From the NCBI GenBank assembly GCA_958450325.1, contig OY288241.1:38306778-38370777 (forward strand): DNA of 64,000 nt. The letters run 5' to 3'. The stretch is from Agrostemma githago (Eukaryota; Streptophyta; Magnoliopsida; Caryophyllales; Caryophyllaceae). Position 1 is the first letter of the stretch; every line of letters begins with the position of its first letter. Both the position numbers and the translations under genes were made by a program. Shown one piece after another: positions 9,854 through 21,686 of the stretch. The notes below the pieces were generated by a model that did no database searches, was not told the DNA's origin, and saw only the letters and a list, made by a program, of their open reading frames with translations.

Positions 9854-12800
9854 AAAAGAAATGGTAAGTCAATACAGAGGCCTCTTTTTACAAAAGGGCT
9901 AAAAGTAAAATTTCCAAACGGGTTTATACAAATCCATAAATTACAAGAATGAAAACAGAGTAGGATCCACGCTACTCGCTAGCTCACACTCAAAACCCAG
10001 CAGCAAATACCTGTCATGTTATAAACATAACAGCCACGTCAGTGGGGAGTAACTCGGACGTTCTCCCAGCCATATTATATCATATGGAAAAATAATAGTA
10101 TTACTATATCAAAATAATTAAAATGAGCAAACATAAAAATGATATAATAAAAATAAGTTTTCAGCGAAACTTAAAGCATTTGCAAACCTGCAAGTCAATA
10201 TCAATCGATAATAATAATATTCAAAAATGGCGTTATGGAAATCAATCAGTGCAACGGAATAGACTTTCACTAGGATCATACTCAAACTAGCTTCGAGAAC
10301 TTAGTCAAAACAAATTAGACTTCGGTCTCTAACTAGGCAACTCAACTATAACAGGACTGCGTGCAGCGAGGTCCTGGCTTAAGTAATGTACACCCCTCCT
10401 GGACACCAACCGTAATCCAGTTCAACCCGACGGCGACTTACACGATGCGATATCTAAGTTTAAGGTCAAAATATACACACTCCTGAACACAAACCATGCT
10501 CAGTTCAACGACCAATGCGTCTCAACATAGACACACCAGCTTTATAGTTGATGGCAAAACGTATACCCTAGACTGTATTACTCTACCCATACACTTGTCC
10601 TCATTCCATAACTCCAAAACAACCATTATCGATATTCAAAAGTAAATATAATCAATATAAATGATATGGATAAAAGGAATAACCATTTTATATTAAAAGG
10701 GGAAACTTTCTATAAATAGAAACTTACTAATTTTAGAAACTTACTTAAAATAGAAATATTGTTATATAAAATATGTAAGTTATTAAAATAGGTGAAATGT
10801 ATAAAGAATAGCGTCTCTAGCGAAACTAACATTTTATTATTATCGTCGTTGTCGTAACTTTATTATATTTCTAAATTCGTTACTCAAAATACAAATAAAA
10901 TATGATAAGTCATTATATAGTATTTTATAAATAATTTAGGAAATCAAGTTAAAACAATAAATCTTAGAAAAGAGATATTTTAAGAAAAACGATATCAAAA
11001 TTAATTGAGTCAACGAGTTTTATAAATGAAATGAATTTTATAAAGGTTTCAAATTATTTTTAAGAAATAGCTTTGATTTATAAATAATACAAATTTTAAT
11101 AAAAATAGTCAATCGAAAACAAATAGGAAATTATTAGTGAAAATAGTCTCGACTAAAATGTGTTTAAAACTAAATCGACTATTTTCTCATTTATTAGTAT
11201 AAATCGTAAAATGAAAATTAATTTATTAAACAAGTATACAAAGCTCGATTATAATATGAAAATACGATTTTGAGTTAACAATTAGAAATTAACGAAATAT
11301 GACGAAAATATGAAATCGATATTATTTAGTTACTAGTGTCACGATAACCAACAAAATATTATAACGATCATAAATAATAAAATTACTAACGATTTATAAA
11401 ACGATATCGAAACTTGTAAAATATTTATAAGGTACATGATTTTAAATAATAATTTTATTAGCAACTAATAAATAGCTAAAAAAATTAGAAAATCGAACTT
11501 AAAATATATACTACATACTACTACTCAAACATACGATATAAAATCGAGTAACGTCCTAAAGTTACCTTGTGAGACAACGCACAAGTCGCTTCAATCCATT
11601 TGTCCAAGCTCATCAAACTGGTGACAGCTTCGAGGTTCTCACGGAGATCCGAACACGTAGACACGAAAATAAAGGAGTCGGAATTAGAGAAAGTTGGGAA
11701 GGACTAGAGTTGACACAGAAAACTTAGCAGAAATTACTCGAGAATAAAAACGGTATGAGTCGATAGAATCGAGTAATGATATCGACATTAACAGAAACAG
11801 CAAATAGGAAACCGAAATAGAAAGGAAGAAAAAGAGGAAGAGCAGTAGGACACTAACAGCAGCAGGGCAACAATCATATCACGATGCGAGACGATACCGA
11901 AAACCGAGGAATCAAACAGCAGAAACGACAACCCCAACGAACAATAGTACGATGAGATAAAAGAAAAAGGAGAGGAATGAAACAACTGAGGAGGGAAAAA
12001 TACTAAACCGAGACAAACGGCAAAATGCAGCAGCAACAAGAGCAATAGCAGTGGAATAATTAGATGAAATCAGGAGGAGACGAAGAAGAGAAGAAGAAAC
12101 GGAAAAACATCTACAACAGTAACAACATCAGAATACGGAAATAGCAGGAACGAGGGTGGCAGAAACAGAAATAGAGAACATCAGACTCCAACAGTGGTAT
12201 CAGCACAACGCGTAGAAACCGAAACAGAAAAAGAAGGAAAAGAAAAAAGAAAACAGGCAGCAACGGCAGACAACCAACGAACCAAAATAGAAGAGGAAAG
12301 GAAAGAGTCGTCACCTTCCGAGCAAGCCCAACGGTAGCAACATCGACGTACAGACCAAGGTGGCGAACAGGGGAAACAAAATTGACGATGGTGGTTGTTG
12401 CAGAAGCAAGTAAAATCGGGATGAGAAAGGGGAAGCAACGCAGCAAGAACAAGAATAGAAGCAGATCGATAACGCAGCAGCGTAGCAGCAGCAGGCACGC
12501 AGAAGCAGCGGCAGGCTTCACTGAGACCGTAACACGCAGAGAGGCAAAGCAGGGGTGATCGAGACAGAGGACACACAGCGAGATAGATCGATCAGGATGA
12601 AAAAGAAATATAGGGATGATGAAGGTGGTGGACGCTGAAGGAAGGACGAAGAAATGTGGAGGATGGTTGAGGGAGAAGAAGCGAGTAAGAAGAAGAAGGG
12701 AAGAAAAGAGAGTCGGTTATTGAAGCGGTGGGAACAAAATGGCATAGGGGAAAGCACGTAAATGAGGATAAGAACAAAGAAAAGGGGCTGAGTCACCTTA

Positions 12801-13407
12801 AACCGAATAAATTAAACAAATTGGACGAATTTCGTAGCGGTAGGTTGACTGACCCACGAATCAGATTAAAAATCGAGTCAAAAAGAAAATTAATAAATAA
12901 CTGGGTCGACTAATAAAATAAGTAAATAAAATATTTCTTGAGATTAAAAGTAAAATATACGAGACGAAAATGAAGCTTTAGGAAGAATAATCAATTAGGC
13001 AATGCAATAGTATTTCCCGATAAATAATAACTTTTCGATAAAGTGAATTAAATTAATTTCTCGAGGAAATGTAATAAATGTTTTGACGAAACATAATATA
13101 AATGAACTTCGAGTCAAAAAATAGAAAATCGAGATTAAACATAAATAAATAGAAATTTAGAATTTAAATCGTCGAAATAGATTTACGATAAGAATTAAAT
13201 TAGATATATATAAAATGGATCGAAACAAAAATAAAAATATGTTTTAATAAGAAAAGTTTCCGAGTCAAATAAAATTTTAGGAGTTTGAAACGATTAAACG
13301 ATAAATTCGTCTTATAATAATTTTAAGAATTACGAGTTAAATTGTAAAAATATAAATACGAACATAATTTTAATTTAATTTAATTCATAAAAATCAGGGG
13401 TGTTACA
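9854..13407 (-). mobile_element. LTR D, gypsy type with TGTAACACCCC start
   Basis: On the minus strand the sequence starts TGTAACACCCCTGA at 13407, exactly where the Athila gag frame begins, so it is an insertion in that gene. The outer 500 bases are AT-rich; a strongly pyrimidine-rich transcribed leader spans about 12800-11600; another AT-rich stretch follows; the end near 10012-9854 carries GTTTTGAGTGTGAGC and is joined to element E. The start and layout recall Tekay-type chromovirus LTRs. No polymerase is present. Small ORFs at 11788-12796 are Phe/Leu/Ser-rich shadows of the pyrimidine tract. Whether the LTR ends at 10012 (TGTCATG) or runs to E is not settled. Bases 13408-13412 (CTTAG) would be one copy of its target duplication. 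Confidence 0.68.
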
Positions 13408-14710
13408 CTTAGTTTTTCCTTTCACCCTTGGAGGTAAAGGCAAGAGATGGCTACGTTCTTATCCACCTAACACATTTTGTACTTGGGATGAACTTGTTCA
13501 AGCCTTTCTAAACCACTTCTTCCCATATCACAAGACAAAAGAGCTTAGACGAGAGATCCTTACCTTTGAACAAGGTGAGTTTGAGTGTTTAAGTGATGCT
13601 TGGGATAGATTTCGAAATTTATTGACATATTACCCACGCCATGGGATTCCGGTTTGGCTAACCACCATAATATTCTTTGACAACTTGCTTGAACACGTTA
13701 GAGACTTGATTCATACTTCGGCCGGTGGAAACTTTTATGAATTAGGAGATGATGAGGCGAGATTATTGCTTGAGAAAGTGGCTAGAACCAATGCCCGTGA
13801 GGGATATGGGAGAGTGACACCTTTGAGAGAACCGAGAGTTAAATCTTCCTCTCTTGTTTGCAACGTTCAATCCTCTCTTGTTAACTCTTCTCCAGTTTTG
13901 GTGAATAATTTGCATGATTCTTCACCTTATGCCATTTATGATGATGTGAAACATGAATTTAATGCTTCCTCTTCACCTCCACCCCTTTCTAATTTGGATA
14001 TAATATATGAAGAAGAAGAAGAGGATGAAGAAGATGATGTGCATATTGTTCAATCCCAACATGCTCCCCCTCTCCCTTTTAATACATGTATTGTGCATGA
14101 TTCTCCATCGCATTTGATTGATGATGATGCTCTTGATAATAATTTTATGGAGTCATGTAAGAATTGTGATGATGTCAATGTGTCTTGTAATGATGATGTG
14201 CTTGAGCTAATTAAATCCTCTTCTATGCAACATGATATGAGCTCCAAGCCTTTAAATGTGACACTTGACGATAATCTTGGGAGTAGGAGATGTGTTGGTG
14301 ACGAGGTTATTGAAGAGACTCTTGTTGAGGAATTTGAGGGTGTTGATGAGCCTTATAATGAGGAAATTGTGAGTATGTCTTGTGATGTTTTTGACATGAA
14401 GCGGGATGATGATTGTGTGTTAATGGAGGTTGAGAACCTCGTTCTTTCCCTTGAGAATGATTGCATCCCCCACTTTGTCGATGATGAGAGTAAATTTGAG
14501 GGCATACCTATCACTACTTGTGATAAACTTATTGACCTTTCCATGACCAATACCTTTGAAAATCCTCTATTTGAGTGCATGACCAATACGTTTGAGAGCC
14601 TATGTGAGGTTGTGATACATAATCCTCTATTTAAGTGCATGGTAGAGGGAGTTAGAAGTGAAGAGGGTGAGAGGTTTGATGATGGTTGCGAATTGTGGAG
14701 AAGCTCCTAA
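13408..14710 (+). pseudogene. gag: Athila-type Gag, N-terminus cut off by LTR D
   Basis: The frame continues directly out of the LTR D junction. The first 130 residues match the plant retrotransposon gag core: KRWL, WDELVQAFLNHFFP, LRREI, then DRFRNLL and a DEARLLLEKVA segment. The N-terminal part should lie on the far side of D and E, outside the window. After the core comes a long low-complexity part: an acidic run at about 14010-14035 (EEEEEDEEDD) and repeated Asp/Asn/Ser-rich segments. Near the end the phrase NPLFECM is used twice. The zinc knuckle normal for gag is not seen. Stop at 14708-14710. Confidence 0.8.
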
Positions 14711-15332
14711 GACCCACCTTATTGAGGAGTATGAGATTTTGAGTGATAATAGAAAGGATGAGGAGAGCTCTAATGTGATCATTATTGAGGTATTATCTAA
14801 GGATGACTTCTTTTACCCTCACCTTCTTGATAAAATGTCTCTCCTTACCTCTTTACAAGCCTCACTTGAGCTATACTTGAATGGTTCCTACACCATATAT
14901 CCTCCATCCTCTTTGATATTCCTTCCTCACTCGCGTAAAGAGTTTAACAATGACATGAAAGCGCCTTTTGAACATAGAGGCATGATGGATACTCTATTAT
15001 TTGCTTTGACCTCTTATGTTTATGTGCTATCTTTGTGCATCAATGCTTCATATTGTCATTTCTTTGAGTTCCATGCAAGATTGTTTGATCTACTTCTAAG
15101 AGCATTGAATTGCTATTTACTTGAAAACTCGAATGAGTCTTTCCCCGGTAAGTTGAAATCGAAATGGCCGGGTCCACTCGAGGTGACCAAGATACAACCG
15201 TATGGATCAATTGAAATCTCAAGCCCGAAAACCGGGAAGTTTATGGTTAACGGACGACGCTTAAAGATTTATCATACGAGAAACTTGGTGAGCTCCCGTT
15301 GGGGAGCATTGGTTAACCTCCTCTCAATTTGA
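14658..15332 (+). pseudogene. Integrase C-terminal tail of Athila element A, in a different frame from gag
   Basis: The last 70 residues carry the ending typical of Athila integrases: FPGKLKSKWPGP, an EVTKIQPYGSIEI strand and GKFMVNGRRLKIYH. The preceding 150 residues are not recognised. Nothing of protease, RT, RNase H or the integrase DDE core lies between gag and this tail, so a large internal deletion joined them. The frame overlaps the gag end and is shifted by one. The unrecognised middle may be specific to this non-autonomous family. Confidence 0.7.
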
Positions 15333-15626
15333 TTTAGGTTTGGTGGTATCCTCAACAACCACCTTGTATATATGTATCATATTTCTTTGTGTTTGTTAGC
15401 TTTGTTAGCTTGAGAACAATGGATGAACTTGGATTTCGCCATGAAGCATTTATTTGGATGAAGATCAAGCTTTTGGAGAAGTTATGGGGCTTTATTCGAA
15501 GACCACAAGCATGTTTTTGGGAGATATTGTTTATGTAATATGAGTCATGTCGTTATTTGAAATTTTAGGTGATTATTGAAGAGTCATAGAATGGCAAGGC
15601 AAAAAAACGAAGAAAACAAGACCGCC

Positions 15627-15856
15627 GGGCGAAACTTCGCCCGGTGAGACTTGACCGGGCAAAATTTCGCCCTACGGAAAAGTTGCCAGATTTGCCGAAA
15701 TTGACGAAGACACCACCGGGCAAAATTTCGCCCGGTGAGATTTTCACCGGGTGAAATTTCACCCGGTGGAGAAAAGTTGGCAAAGTCGATTTTCATGACG
15801 GAATACTGTTGAGTGAAATTTCACCCGATGGTGCTTGACCGGGTGAAATTTCATCC
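15627..15856. repeat. Cluster of six palindromic 16-mers in Athila A internal noncoding DNA
   Basis: Copies of GGGYGAAATTTCRCCC start at 15627, 15657, 15718, 15749, 15811 and 15841. The one at 15749 extends to a perfect 24-bp palindrome (15745-15768). The surrounding 15333-16182 is noncoding, AT-rich after 15890, and carries no gene that I can see. The same motif fills part of the 3' LTR (36704-36956). Confidence 0.88.
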
Positions 15857-16182
15857 GACGACATGAGCTTGAACGGATCACCTTTACCCTATTTCCTCAC
15901 TACAAAATCAATTCCCTCCTTCCCAAATATCCCACATAACTTTCCCTCCAAAACATAAACACCAAATATTTGCAATCTACTTTAAAAAATTTCATTTCCC
16001 TCCTCAACTACCTTTATTTATATCACCTTCACCTCACATTCATTTCACCTTATCACTCCTCATAAAATCAAACCACCATACCCCAACCACATTCATACCT
16101 CCTCTCCATCTTGGGTGATTATTTTGGGTGCTTGAAGAGGTGAAGCTAAAGTTTTTGGAAATATTCTTGCAAATTTATTATT

Positions 16183-16579
16183 ATGGAGACAAGAGCAAGG
16201 CGAGCCGCTCGTAAGCAAGGTATGGCTTCGACTTCCAATACTTCCAAATCTTCTAAGTCTTCTAAGCCTATAAATTTACCTTGTCTTAATACTTCTTTGT
16301 CTCGGACCTTCTCTGAAAAGATCTTTCAGAGCACTAGGTGGCCTTGTCCCCACACAATGACCAATCTAGGAATAGTAGATGATATTAAAGAGTTATCGTC
16401 GAGGACCGGAACTAGCGAGCTCCTTAGCCTCGCGGCCTTCACCTATAAAGACCTTACTTGCGAGTTCTTAGGAACTTTTGCCATTGACAATCCGACCACA
16501 CCAAGAGCGGTCAAATTTAGACTATTCGACAAACCCCATCGTTTGACTATTTTCGAGTTTGGCCTAGTGCTAGGCCTAC
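16183..16579 (+). pseudogene. Env-like ORF of Athila A, part 1
   Basis: ATG at 16183 opens a basic, Ser-rich N-terminus (METRARRAARK) followed by segments such as TRWPCPH and a LTIFEFGLVLGL helix near the end. It resembles the N-terminal half of the Athila downstream ORF, often called env-like, whose role is unproven. The frame is cut at 16579 by solo LTR B and resumes in the correct phase at 33208, after the duplicated CCTAC. The frame beyond 16579 (to 16683) belongs to the LTR, not the gene. Confidence 0.78.
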
Positions 16580-16743
16580 TGATAAGTGTAGTTTGTAGTG
16601 CCTATTTCGTTGTGTTTTGGTCCCATTTTCCTTGTGGAATCGCTCCTTGGGAGCGATTTATGGGCTACTTATGCTTCCTCTAGTTCGTTTCAGGTTCCCG
16701 AGACCATTCGTGAAGAGTTGGAGCGATTCCGACTCAATACATA

Positions 16744-19190
16744 TGTAGACACCCGCATTTTGACTGCCAGGTGTCTATGGTAGTCTCCGACAAACACCCG
16801 ATGATGATCGGACGCAAACGTGACTTGGTATACTCGGATTTGGGCTCGGAGTCAATAATATCCGACATGGACTTTTAGCGGAGTAATAATCTAACAAAAT
16901 AGACCACAAATTCAGGCCCAGTGGGTCGTTCCGAGCAAAATAAGACTAATTTGGGCCAAAACCGACACCAAAAATAAATCCCGTCTTTTAGCGACCGGGT
17001 CAAGACCCGGTCAAGGACGAACCCGTCACACAAATCAGCCCAATTCACCTTCCAGAAACTGGCTCCCAAATCAGAATTCAAAAAGCAAATCAAATCAAAA
17101 GTCAACCCTTCCTAAATTAACTCAACTCACCCAACTCACTCACTCTATAAATACACCCCTAACCCTATTCATTTTTTTCAGCTTTGAGAGTTGAAGGAGA
17201 GCCTTTAAAAACCTCATTCACCCTACATCTTCTACCCTAATCTACCTAAACATCCTACTCTACAAACCCCAAGCAAAACAACACCAAAAACCGAGCCATT
17301 TTGCTCTCAAAAACCGACGGCACACACACACACATATACACACCATAACTCACGTTCATCCTCGATACTCCGGCGTTCCGTCGCTATTTACGAGTCTATT
17401 TCCGAGGCCTATACCAAGCATGTATGTTGAGGGTGTCCTAAACCTCATTTCGATCCTTACTACTTTGTTTCTATTTACATTTTCGCGTTATTTATATTAT
17501 AACTATACTAGTATTATAATTCTAACTTCTAACATAATGCTAACATTTTAATTTCTCGTATACTAACTTTATCTTTTCGTTATTAACACTATCATACCGC
17601 GTATATATATATACTAATACTAAAATTCGGTTTCAAATACGTTTGACTATGTTGATCGCCTAAAGTCCGTCTAATCCCTTTACGAGTAACGACGGAGGTG
17701 GAGCCCTTTCGAGGAGCCCCGCCCCAATGTTCTCAAGGGCGTGATATGATTGCAATCGGTCATAGTTGAACGCATTCGATCCCATTTCAATTAGTACGAA
17801 ACCCGTTGACACGAAAACCGACATCACATAATCCGGAAGGATTAGTTTCGATGTCGTGACGTAGAGAGATGCATTTCGTTACTAATTCAAAATTCCTAAT
17901 CTAGCAAAAACATAAATCGAGTAAATAAACCCACATTGGCACGTGATTATAAAAATTGACGATTTTTCGACAAATAAAAAATACCCGACCAGACCCCCAT
18001 GCGAGTCGCACGCCGATCAGGCGACTCGCAGGGAGGTCTGTTTGGCCGAGCTCCGTTTCTCGTTTTCTCGACTTTCTACCCTTTTCGGTCCTTACATTGA
18101 TATGCGACTTTCGCGACATATTCCCATATTTCAAGGCTCAATTTTTTTTTACGACTTTTAGTCAACGCGTGTAAAGACCATCACGTGAACCCATTTTTTC
18201 TAAAACTCATGCACATCGACACTTAAATCGACTTTGATCGACGGTCTCGCACTATTAATTTTGTGTCGACAACTCTTTAGTCGTATCCGACACATAATTA
18301 ATTTAGACTCCATTTCTCGAGGTGATAAGTCGGGACAAGACATCGAGGTTCGAGATCGGGTTAGAATCACGCCTAGGTCTCGAACCTCCGTCCTTTAATT
18401 AATATGCAATATAATGCGTAATTAATTAAGGTTCGTCCGTCTAGCTAATTCACGATCTAGTGAACATTTATTATATACGGGTCTTTGTCGAGTCGTGTAT
18501 TCTATTTATCACTTTTCTTATTTAGTTTATTATTTCTTCTAATCGTTATAATAATCGTTGTATTGTGAATTCCGGGTTGTATTTCCGCCCGTGTAACTTG
18601 TACGTTATTTATTTTCGAGTTTTATTTATTTACTTGCTTATCGCTTTATAAATGAACCTCGCATGCTAAATCACTTCGACCATAATTAGATGCATTAAAT
18701 GACGTAATTCACATATAATTCACATGCTTACCCCGAAAACGCTGTTTGCATATCATTTTATCATTTTACTAACGCGCGTACACGAACACGAACGGTGTCT
18801 TAGTAGAGGCCGCCATGTGCGGGCGGGGTTGGGTGTCCTTAGTGGGCTTCCCAACACGTACCCTCACCCCTTACTCAGAACCTCGGTTTCCGGATGCCCG
18901 AAACCGTTGGCGCACGAGAGTCATTTTATATACGAAAGCCGGTGTAAACGGTATTGGTATAATAATGCAAAGGGACGAGCCCCGTGAACTCTGAAATCGA
19001 AGTGGGCTTACTTTGTGTATAGCCCATGACGACATAGAGTGCGCTCGTATGGTTCCGAATAACCACAAAATTCGGTGGCGACTCCATTTTGACTTAAATT
19101 TCGAACCCGAGAACAATCTCACCACGAGATTCATTCACCTACCCAAACCCGCGCGTGGCCGCGTCGGGGTGGACCTACGTCATGTCCACA
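16744..19190 (+). mobile_element. 5' LTR of element C
   Basis: 2447 bp, from TGTAGACACC to CATGTCCACA. TATAAATA at 17146-17153. A 160-bp stretch right after it (17155-17314) is missing from the 3' LTR; a CA repeat follows (about 17320-17345). In the first 225 aligned bases I count about nine substitutions against the 3' LTR, so the insertion is not recent. The small ORFs at 17943-18174 and 18724-19312 recur in the other LTR and are not genes. Confidence 0.96.
17146..17153 (+). promoter_or_regulatory. TATA box in 5' LTR of C
   Basis: TATAAATA in the context CACTCTATAAATAC. The 3' LTR has the same box at 29875-29882. Confidence 0.6.
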
Positions 19191-19193
19191 ATT

Positions 19194-19211
19194 TGGCGAC
19201 TCCGCTGGGGA
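19194..19211 (+). promoter_or_regulatory. Primer binding site of element C
   Basis: TGGCGACTCCGCTGGGGA begins three bases (ATT) after the LTR end. It is of the type common in Tat elements; the tRNA is not assigned. Confidence 0.8.
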
Positions 19212-20366
19212 TACCTGATGTACCACATGTCATCGGGGTTCCTAGGGTGAGACTAGAAGAGAAATCGTTCGTATATCAATGTGCGCGCATTAGTTTAATG
19301 ATTCATGCATAACCCAAATTTTTGCCCGAGCCGGTTACTTGTGACTGACGTCCCACTATACCACGGTGCATTCCAACATGGGTGCGCTAAAGACTTCGAT
19401 CGTGGAACTCGTAAGGGTTTCGCGGCATGTCCTAAGACCAACTCGGCTTAGGGAGTCCGTCCTGTCTACGAGAATACTATCGTCGTTGGTATAGACCCTA
19501 TTTTGACCGACCGAGACTTAGCGTAAAGCATACATAAGCGTCGTTATAATGCTTGTTTGACTACGTGCTACTTGGTTTCCGTGTCATTTTTCAAAAACCG
19601 TCATTTCAAAAAATGCATATTTCCAAAAATACCAAATTTTGAAAAACTCGAAATACTGTCTGTTTCGAGACCCATCTTTTCAAAATATCCAATTTTCAAA
19701 ACTCGGAATGCCGCCGAAATTTAGGATCAACGATTTGACTCAAAATATCCTTTTCTTTAGTCGGCATGCCGTCCGTTTTAACTCTCGAATTTCCGAAGCC
19801 ACCCTGATTTTCTGAATTCTTCAAAATCCTAATCTCGGTTTTCGAAACTCCTTTTTCAATTTTCGAACTCTCGGAAATTCACCCATTTTATATTCAAATT
19901 TCAAACATCCAACCTTCCTAGTGAACCTTCCTTATTATAGGACCTACCGTCTAGACGTGCGTCGGGTCTTTGCATAGTTTGTCGAAGGTTTATAGAGTCG
20001 GAACTCCGTCGATCTTACATCACGAGTTTCCCCCCCTTCCCAAGTCCGCCTTATCGGTCAAGGCACGACCAACCTGCGTAGGGCATACCCCTACAAAGGA
20101 AAGTCCGTCCATACACTCAAGTCAAAAGTTTGGGGAAAAAGTCTCACGTGGACCTTCCTTCGAACGGGATTAGGCCCACAAAGCCAAAGTCCTAAGGAAG
20201 TTACACCACCCACGAGTCATCCGTCTAGGTGTCTTTCTCGAGTCTTTAGTCTTCTTTCCTAGTGTCGCTTGGGATGTACTTTTTTATGATTCCAAGATCT
20301 GGGTTCGGTTACTGATTACACGGTGTTCTTACAGACAGGCCACCGGCAACCAGACACGCCCGCAGG
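19212..20366 (+). other. 5' untranslated leader of element C
   Basis: About 1.15 kb without a convincing ORF. It contains a stretch with several TTTTCAAAA-type inverted words at about 19590-19910, which could fold. Nothing else recognised. Confidence 0.6.
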
Positions 20367-21686
20367 ATGGCTACTTTGAACAGTCTGCAAACCTCTTTGG
20401 ACGCCATGATCGAGAAGCAAACCGACATCGAAGCCCAACTGACTGAAATGAGGGCTGGCCAAGTGGCCATCGTTGCTCGCCTAGCTACAGTGGAGCAAAG
20501 GACTCCTAATGTCGAGGCCACTGGGCCTCTAGCTGAACTGGTCAGCGCAGTACGCCGGCTAGAAGAACAAGTCCATTTGACTGGGAGTAACAATATCCAC
20601 CGGGAGAATAACCGAGAGTACTCCACGGTGAGTGACAAATTACCCGCAAACCTGAACCTTACAGGCTTGCCCATGTTTGAGGGAACTGAAGACCCGTTAC
20701 TACATGTACGGGCCTTCAAGGAATTCATGGCCATCAAGGGAGTGGATTTGTCCATGTTCAAGAACCTCTTTGCTGCATCTCTCGAGAAACACCCACGGGC
20801 CTGGTACTACAGGCTAGACCCGAAGAAGTTCCCTACCTGGGATGATGTGGCCACCGAGTTCGCTCGGAACTATGCTGACAACACCGAGATCCAAACCACA
20901 ATGCGATCTCTGGAGGTTATGGCCCAAGAGCCGAAGGAAGGTTTTACTAAATACCTTCAACGCTGGAAGGCCGAGAGCGTGAAACTGGTTGATAAGCCCA
21001 ATGAGAAGACTTTGGTGGAGGCTTTTGTCAAGAACTTCCTCCCTTCCTACCGGGTTCACCTCCGGTACGCTGTCATACCCAATTTCACCACCCTTACTGA
21101 AATGGGTATGAGGATCGAAGACGATCTGAGACTGGAAGGCCTCACTATGGCCGCTAGCAAAGCGTACCAAGGGGCTTCTTCCTTCACCACTAAGCCCCAG
21201 GCTGAAACTCGCAGCATTTTTGACGCGGTTAATCTACTAGATGCCCCGTCCAAGAAGAGCACCCCACCTCGGGTTTTCACCGATATAGGTAACACCTATA
21301 CCTATGCCTTACAAAGGCTGTCCTCCAAAGGCCTAATCCAACCGATAGGCCCAACTCCTGAAGTTCCGGTCGAGCAACGCTCCAAGAACTACAATGCTCA
21401 GGCCTATTGCCAATACCACCGGGGCAATGGGCATGATACCGAAAAGTGCTGGAAGTTGAAGCACCTAATCCAGGACTTGATCGAAAGCGGTAAAATCCCG
21501 CTACCCGGAGATAAACCAAACAACAAGGAGAACCCTTTCAGCTCCCATGCCATATTTGACGGGGAGGTGATTGATTGCTCTCACCTTATCTCTCCATTTA
21601 TCCCGCAAGTGAACGGGATCTGGTTTGATGACGAGGATGATGTCTACCTCGCTAAAGGGGAAACCGTTCCCATCACCCCTGAATAG
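20367..21686 (+). CDS. gag: Gag of element C
   Basis: The ATG at 20367 gives 439 residues. Residues 1-75 form a coiled coil (heptads of Leu/Ile with Glu/Gln). The capsid-like domain runs from about 100 to 260: GTEDPLLHVRAF, AWYYRLDP, WDDVATEFARNY, FTKYLQRW and VEAFVKNFLPSYR. A zinc-binding-like segment CQYHRGNGHDTEKC lies near 348-361. The protein ends at TAG (21684-21686). The protease frame continues in the same phase, so this stop may be a mutation or a natural readthrough stop; element E likewise has gag and protease in one phase separated by a stop. Confidence 0.9.
   Translation: MATLNSLQTSLDAMIEKQTDIEAQLTEMRAGQVAIVARLATVEQRTPNVEATGPLAELVSAVRRLEEQVHLTGSNNIHRENNREYSTVSDKLPANLNLTGLPMFEGTEDPLLHVRAFKEFMAIKGVDLSMFKNLFAASLEKHPRAWYYRLDPKKFPTWDDVATEFARNYADNTEIQTTMRSLEVMAQEPKEGFTKYLQRWKAESVKLVDKPNEKTLVEAFVKNFLPSYRVHLRYAVIPNFTTLTEMGMRIEDDLRLEGLTMAASKAYQGASSFTTKPQAETRSIFDAVNLLDAPSKKSTPPRVFTDIGNTYTYALQRLSSKGLIQPIGPTPEVPVEQRSKNYNAQAYCQYHRGNGHDTEKCWKLKHLIQDLIESGKIPLPGDKPNNKENPFSSHAIFDGEVIDCSHLISPFIPQVNGIWFDDEDDVYLAKGETVPITPE

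Noticed and set aside
11788..12796. Several minus-strand ORFs of 60-136 codons
   Set aside because: Phe/Leu/Ser/Pro-rich translations of a pyrimidine-rich LTR leader; no domain pattern.
17943..19312. ORFs repeated at 30512-31786
   Set aside because: Duplicate because they are in the two LTRs of C; overlapping frames, no family features.
20309..20761. Minus-strand ORF of 150 codons
   Set aside because: Shadow of the gag of C.
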